7,707 nt of DNA, taken from NCBI GenBank assembly GCA_902494945.1, contig CABUVF010000102.1:1-7707 (forward strand), written 5' to 3'. The notes beneath the pieces are model-generated. The model saw nothing but the letters and a program-made list of their open reading frames with translations, had not been told where the DNA came from and searched no databases. Positions 3,970 to 7,707 of this stretch are shown here, piece by piece. Source of the stretch: an uncultured Collinsella sp. Its GTDB lineage: Bacteria > Actinomycetota > Coriobacteriia > Coriobacteriales > Coriobacteriaceae. Position 1 is the stretch's first letter. The number at the start of each line of letters is the position of its first letter. A program made the position numbers and the translations under genes.

Positions 3970-5571
3970 GTGTCTGCAACCATCAAGCCCTTCACCGATG
4001 AGTTCGAAGAGTATAGCCGCGATGAGTCTCGCACGTCGGGCGAGGCCTCAAGCATCTCGTTTCCGACAACGGAGAACGAGGTCCGCGCCATTTTGAAAAA
4101 GCTCCATGCCGAGCGTGTCCCGGTAACGGTTCAGGGCGCCCGAACCGGCCTTGCCGCCGGTGCCGTGCCCCACGGTGGGCATATCCTCAATACTTCCCGT
4201 ATGAATCGCTACTTGGGCCTTCGCCGCGATGAACAAGGCCAATTTCTGCTGCGCGTGGAGCCGGGCGTTGTGCTCTCGGAGCTGCGTAAGCAGCTGAGCA
4301 AGAAGGTACTGCCGACCGCTGGTTGGGACCAGGCATCGCTTGAGGCCTACGAGGAGTTCCAAGAGTCCCCCGAGCAGTTCTTTCCCACCGATCCCACCGA
4401 GGCATCTGCCTGTCTGGGTGGCATGGCGGCATGCAACGCCTCCGGCGCCCGCAGCTACGCTTACGGCCCCATGCGCCCGCATATCACGGGACTCCACGTC
4501 GCGCTGGCTGATGGCGATTTGCTTGAGCTTCAGCGCGGCGAGGCTTTTGCCCAGGGCCGCCACCTGTCGCTCGTGACGGCAGAGGGCCGTACGCTCGAGC
4601 TCGATCTTCCCGGCTATACCATGCCCGAGACAAAAAATGCCTCAGGCTATTTCGTTGCGGACGATATGGACGCCATCGACCTCTTTATCGGCGCGTGCGG
4701 CACGCTCGGCGTTATCACCGAGCTCGAGATTGCCCTGCAGGCGGCGCCTGCGGTCGTTTGGGGTGTGAGTTGCTTTTTCGATAGCGAGGACAAGGCGGTG
4801 TCCTTTACCGATTCCGTGCGCCCTGTCCTGTCCCATGCGGCTGCCATCGAGTACTTCGATGCTGGCGCCCTGGATATTCTACGTCGCCAGCGCGAGCAGT
4901 CGACGGCGTTTGCCTCGCTGCCGGCGCTCGACGACGAGGCAAAGGTCTGTGTCTACGTGGAGCTCGATTGCGATGACGAGGCGCAGGCGACCGAGGAGCT
5001 GTACCACTTGGGATGGGTGCTGGAGCTTGCGGGCGGCCGCGACGATGCGACATGGGTCGCCCGCACCGAAGTCGATCGCGAGTGCCAGCGGTTCTTCCGC
5101 CACGCGGTGCCCGAGAGCGTCAACATGCTCATCGACGAGCGTCGCCGCACCGACCCCACCATTACCAAGCTGGGATCGGATATGTCGGTGCCCAATGCAC
5201 GCCTTGCCGATGTCGTGGCCCTCTATCGCCGCACGCTGGCCGAAAGCGGGCTTGAGTCTGCTGCCTGGGGACACATCGGGAACAACCATCTGCATGTGAA
5301 CATCCTGCCGCGCGATGCGCAAGACTACCGTCGTGGTGGAGAGCTCTTTGCCCAGTGGGCTTCCGAGGTCACGGCCATGGGCGGTGCCGTCTCCGCAGAA
5401 CACGGCGTCGGCAAGATCAAGGCGGGCTTCTTGGAGACGATGTACGGCCACGAGGCCATGGTCGAGTCGGCGCGCCTCAAACTCCAGCTCGATCCTGCCG
5501 GCCAGCTGGGTCGCGGCAACCTGTTTACGGAGAAGCTCTTGGATGAACTCGTCCAGAAAGGGGGCGCGTGA
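3970..5571 (+). CDS. GlcD-type FAD-binding dehydrogenase, probable lactate dehydrogenase subunit of an LDH-ETF complex
   Basis: 533 aa, soluble. It starts at GTG 3970, five bases after a strong AAAGGGGGAG ribosome site. The N-terminal PCMH-type FAD domain (about 26-260) shows VPVTVQGARTGLAAGAVPHG (50-69), FPTDPTEASACLGGMAACNA (138-157) with SGARSYAYG, and GACGTLGVITELEI (241-254), all standard flavin-binding segments. The C-terminal FAD-oxidase domain (about 262-525) carries GHIGNNHLHVNI (434-445), whose histidines match the metal/substrate site of the D-lactate/glycolate family, and SAEHGVGKIKAGF (475-487). It is about 60-70 residues longer than typical GlcD/LctD proteins, partly through an acidic insert EAYEEFQESPEQ (125-136). 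Its stop overlaps the first possible etfB start. Together with EtfB and ferredoxin-EtfA it fits the lactate dehydrogenase subunit (LctD role) that passes electrons to the ETF. Substrate (D-lactate, another 2-hydroxyacid such as glycolate or 2-hydroxyglutarate) cannot be fixed from sequence. Confidence 0.9.
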   Translation: MSATIKPFTDEFEEYSRDESRTSGEASSISFPTTENEVRAILKKLHAERVPVTVQGARTGLAAGAVPHGGHILNTSRMNRYLGLRRDEQGQFLLRVEPGVVLSELRKQLSKKVLPTAGWDQASLEAYEEFQESPEQFFPTDPTEASACLGGMAACNASGARSYAYGPMRPHITGLHVALADGDLLELQRGEAFAQGRHLSLVTAEGRTLELDLPGYTMPETKNASGYFVADDMDAIDLFIGACGTLGVITELEIALQAAPAVVWGVSCFFDSEDKAVSFTDSVRPVLSHAAAIEYFDAGALDILRRQREQSTAFASLPALDDEAKVCVYVELDCDDEAQATEELYHLGWVLELAGGRDDATWVARTEVDRECQRFFRHAVPESVNMLIDERRRTDPTITKLGSDMSVPNARLADVVALYRRTLAESGLESAAWGHIGNNHLHVNILPRDAQDYRRGGELFAQWASEVTAMGGAVSAEHGVGKIKAGFLETMYGHEAMVESARLKLQLDPAGQLGRGNLFTEKLLDELVQKGGA

Positions 5572-5573
5572 AG

Positions 5574-6389
5574 ATGAGTGATTTCCATATGGTGGTGTGC
5601 GTCAAGGCGGTGCCCGGAAGCACCGAGGTCAAGATGGACCCCAAGACCAATACTATCGTGCGTGATGGCAAGCAGGCGGTCATTAATCCCTTCGATGCAA
5701 GTGCTCTCGAATGTGCGCTAGCGCTGAAGGACGACTTTATCGGCTTTGGCATGGACGTGCGTGTGACGGTGGTGTCGATGGGCATCCCCGCGACCGAATC
5801 GCTGCTGTGCGACTGCATCGCCCGCGGTGCCGACGACGCGCTGCTGCTGACCGACCGAGCCTTTGCGGGCGCCGATACCCTAGCCACCACCTATGCCCTC
5901 AAATGCGGCATCGAGGCACTCGATGAGGACTTTGACCTGCTCATCTGCGGCAAGATGGCAGTGGACGGCGATACGGCCCAGATCGGCCCCGAGCTGGCCG
6001 GCGCCTTTGGGGTCCCCTGCGTGACCGACGTGAGCTGTGTGCAGAGCGCGGGATTTACGACGTGTGGCTCGCTGGCGCTCGTCCACGGCTGCGATGCCGG
6101 CGAGGAGACGGTGTACCTGGAGATGCCGTGTGCGATGACGACCGCCAAGGAGATTGGCCAGCTGCGCATGCCGAGTATTGCCGGTATTCGGGCGGCCGAG
6201 GATGCAGACGTGTGTGTGGCCAGCGCTGCCGACGTAAACGCCGATCCCTCGCGTTGCGGCCTTGCCGGATCACCGACACAGGTCGTGCGATCGTTTGTGC
6301 CCGACCGTGACCAAACGTGCGAGGCCGTTGAGGGAACGGCGTCCGAGCAGGCGGTAAAACTTGCCAAGATTATTGAGGGGATGGCATAG
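5574..6389 (+). CDS. etfB: Electron transfer flavoprotein beta subunit (bifurcating type)
   Basis: 271 aa from ATG 5574. An in-frame GTG at 5568 overlaps the previous stop as GTGA, but it sits only three bases from the AAAGGGGG site, while ATG 5574 has a usual 9-base spacing. The fold is recognisable throughout: MVVCVKAVPGS (6-16), NPFDASALECALAL (38-51), SMGIPATES (68-76), RGADDALLLTDRAFAGADTL (84-103), DLLICGKMAVDGDTAQIGPE (121-140) and MPSIAGIRAA (199-208). The G-x-x-x-x-DGDTAQ-x-GP segment and the late GLAGSPTQVVRSFVP (229-243) are what I associate with ETFs of the bifurcating, NAD-binding kind. With EtfA it forms the heterodimer that takes electrons from the dehydrogenase flavin and exchanges them with NAD(H) and ferredoxin in the cytoplasm. 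The stop codon abuts the etfA start (TAGATG), consistent with coupling. LctB of Acetobacterium woodii plays the same role. Confidence 0.92.
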   Translation: MSDFHMVVCVKAVPGSTEVKMDPKTNTIVRDGKQAVINPFDASALECALALKDDFIGFGMDVRVTVVSMGIPATESLLCDCIARGADDALLLTDRAFAGADTLATTYALKCGIEALDEDFDLLICGKMAVDGDTAQIGPELAGAFGVPCVTDVSCVQSAGFTTCGSLALVHGCDAGEETVYLEMPCAMTTAKEIGQLRMPSIAGIRAAEDADVCVASAADVNADPSRCGLAGSPTQVVRSFVPDRDQTCEAVEGTASEQAVKLAKIIEGMA

Positions 6390-7595
6390 ATGAGCGGGCT
6401 GATTATCGATAGCGAAGCCTGTATCGGCTGCGGTCGCTGCGTTCGCGCCTGCGCCTCGGGCGGCATTGTGGTGGAGGGTGAGCGCCCCAATCGCTGTGCC
6501 CGCGTAACCGACGGCTGTATCCTGTGCGGTGGGTGCGTCGACGCCTGCCCCGTCAACGCCATCTCGATTGAGCGCGACGAGGCCGCCGGCGCGGCAGACC
6601 TTGACGCATATCGAGACATCTGGTTCTTCGTGCAGACTGACGAGCACGATGCCGTTGCATCCGTGGCCTTCGAGCTCATGGGCAAGGGGCGCGAGCTTGC
6701 CGATGCCCGCGGCTGCCGTCTGGTGGCACTGGTCGGCATGAGCCCCGAGGGCTCACTCGGGGACCTGGAGCATCTGATTTGCGCCGGTGCGGACGAAGTT
6801 CTGGTCTGTCGTGACGAGCGCCTGCGTCAGAACGACGTGGAGGTCTACGCTCGCTTGATCTGCGATTTGGTAGCCGAGCGCAAGCCCGAGGCCATTCTGT
6901 ACGGCGCGACCGCCTTTGGTCGCGAGCTGGCGCCCGGTGTGGCCGTGCGCTTGCAGACGGGTCTTACGGCCGATTGCACGGTGCTTTCTATGGATACGGA
7001 GACGGGTCTGCTGCAGCAGACGCGCCCGGCGTTTGGCGGCAACCTGATGGCCACCATTATCTGCCCCAACCACCGTCCTCAGATGGCAACGGTGCGCCCC
7101 GGCATCTTTAAGGCGCCCGAGTTTGACTATAGCCGCTCCGGCACGATTACCCAGGTAGTGCTTGCGGATGACGTTAAGGCCCGCGTCGAGATCTCGATTC
7201 CCGCCGAGGAGTGGGGACAGCAGGCCTCAATTGCCGATGCCGAGCGTCTGGTCGTGGTGGGCCGCGGCATCGGCTCCAAGAAGAATCTGCCCCTGATGCG
7301 AAAGCTCGCCGATGCCCTGGGTGCCGAGCTTGGTTGCACGCGTCCCATTGTGGAGGCAGGCTGGTTGGAGTATCGCCACCAAATTGGCCAGACGGGTGTA
7401 TCGGTCTCGCCCAAGCTTCTCGTGAGTATCGGTGTTTCGGGCGCCATCCAGCATCTTGCCGGCATCGGTGGGGCGGAGTGCATTATCGCCATCAACGAGG
7501 ACCCGGATGCCCCCATCTTTGGTGCTGCCCAGTACAAGGTTGTCGGTGATGCCGTCGAGGTCGTCGAGGAGCTGCTGGCCCAGTTTGAGCGCTAG
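6390..7595 (+). CDS. etfA: Electron transfer flavoprotein alpha subunit with N-terminal two-cluster ferredoxin domain
   Basis: 401 aa, ATG at 6390 immediately after the etfB stop, with GAGGGG nine bases upstream. Residues 1-62 form a ferredoxin domain with two CxxCxxCxxxC sets: C11, C14, C17, C21 and C43, C46, C49, C53 (the second followed by proline), predicting two [4Fe-4S] clusters; C36 is an extra cysteine between them. The ETF alpha N-terminal domain (about 73-270) includes YGATAFGRELAPGVAVRLQT (171-190), GLTADC and TRPAFGGNLMATI (211-223). The C-terminal FAD domain shows GRGIGSK (291-297), QTGVSVSPKLL (334-344), GVSGAIQHLAG (348-358) and INEDPDAPIFGAA (368-380), the usual FAD-binding set. 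Fused ferredoxin domains mark the ETFs of bifurcating lactate dehydrogenases such as LctC of Acetobacterium woodii, where the cluster passes electrons between ferredoxin and flavin. This supports coupling of lactate oxidation to NAD+ reduction at the cost of reduced ferredoxin, or the reverse reaction. Confidence 0.93.
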   Translation: MSGLIIDSEACIGCGRCVRACASGGIVVEGERPNRCARVTDGCILCGGCVDACPVNAISIERDEAAGAADLDAYRDIWFFVQTDEHDAVASVAFELMGKGRELADARGCRLVALVGMSPEGSLGDLEHLICAGADEVLVCRDERLRQNDVEVYARLICDLVAERKPEAILYGATAFGRELAPGVAVRLQTGLTADCTVLSMDTETGLLQQTRPAFGGNLMATIICPNHRPQMATVRPGIFKAPEFDYSRSGTITQVVLADDVKARVEISIPAEEWGQQASIADAERLVVVGRGIGSKKNLPLMRKLADALGAELGCTRPIVEAGWLEYRHQIGQTGVSVSPKLLVSIGVSGAIQHLAGIGGAECIIAINEDPDAPIFGAAQYKVVGDAVEVVEELLAQFER

Positions 7596-7707
7596 GCACG
7601 CGCCAGCCAGTCGCGCATCTCGTCCTTTAGGCGGCTCCAGGTTGCCTGCGTGGCGGGGTCGGTAAAGGGCCGCGTAATGCCAAAGGGCGCGTCGAGCAGG
7701 CGGTAGA
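7592..7707 (-). CDS. C-terminal end of an unidentified convergent gene (cut by window edge)
   Basis: An open frame enters from the right edge on the minus strand and ends at the TAG at 7594-7592. The visible 37 residues read YRLLDAPFGITRPFTDPATQ and continue to a terminal RDWLARA, with a likely amphipathic helix over the last 18 residues. Base and codon use match the neighbouring real genes, and there is no other good coding candidate for the last 112 bases. The stop overlaps the etfA stop through a shared CTAG, leaving no space for a terminator between the two. I cannot name a family from so short a tail. Confidence 0.6.
   Translation of the reverse strand, partial: YRLLDAPFGITRPFTDPATQATWSRLKDEMRDWLARA

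Noticed and set aside
3716..4091. Small open frames in the divergent intergenic region on both strands
   Set aside because: They lack ribosome sites, one overlaps the dehydrogenase N-terminus on the other strand, and their products look random.
4879..5451. 190-codon minus-strand frame inside the dehydrogenase gene
   Set aside because: It is antisense to well-conserved FAD-dehydrogenase motifs, so it is a shadow frame.
5568..5573. GTG at 5568 as the etfB start
   Set aside because: It is only three bases from the ribosome site, while ATG at 5574 has normal spacing and gives the usual N-terminus; the difference is two residues.
5891..6739. 282-codon open frame on the minus strand across etfB and etfA
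   Set aside because: It is antisense to two strongly recognisable ETF genes, its product is low-complexity Ser/Ala/Pro/Arg-rich, and it reflects GC-biased codon positions.
1..7707. CRISPR arrays, tRNA/rRNA genes, insertion sequences or prophage signs
   Set aside because: Reading both strands showed no regularly spaced repeats, no clover-leaf or rRNA-like segments, and no transposase or integrase motifs.

Overview
The window is high-GC, densely coded DNA. Codon use and the protein types (a lactate dehydrogenase/ETF operon, secreted surface proteins, a sortase-like tail of the LAQT type) suggest a Gram-positive gut actinobacterium of the Coriobacteriia, probably near Collinsella or Olsenella. 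This assignment rests on recognition only; no 16S or marker gene is present.

Layout. (1) Positions 1-299, minus strand: the N-terminal part of a DUF554 membrane protein, cut by the window edge, with a palindrome-rich leader at about 300-417. (2) Positions 418-3624, minus strand: five closely packed genes read from 3624 towards 418. They encode a small cytosolic acidic protein (98 aa), a protein with one membrane anchor and an outside domain (169 aa), a secreted beta-rich protein (199 aa), a very short exported protein ending in a sortase-type tail (about 93 aa) and a large secreted cysteine-containing protein (476 aa). (3) Positions 3625-3969: a 345-bp divergent intergenic region with phased direct repeats and an inverted repeat. 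(4) Positions 3970-7595, plus strand: a tight three-gene operon for a GlcD-type FAD dehydrogenase, EtfB, and EtfA with an N-terminal two-cluster ferredoxin domain. (5) Positions 7592-7707, minus strand: the C-terminal end of an unidentified gene whose stop codon shares a CTAG with the etfA stop.

How the genes work together. The plus-strand operon has the parts of the electron-bifurcating (confurcating) lactate dehydrogenase complex known from Acetobacterium woodii (LctBCD). There the FAD dehydrogenase oxidises lactate, and the ETF pairs this with reduced ferredoxin to reduce NAD+. No permease, racemase or regulator gene is in view.

The minus-strand operon is the most novel part. It combines a membrane-anchored partner, a small protein with WxL-like features, a mini-protein with a degenerate sortase signal, and a large exported protein. 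This resembles the logic of the Csc/WxL surface-complex clusters of lactobacilli and enterococci, but the proteins do not visibly belong to the classic families. It may be a Coriobacteriia-specific cell-surface assembly. No RNA genes, CRISPR arrays or insertion sequences were found.
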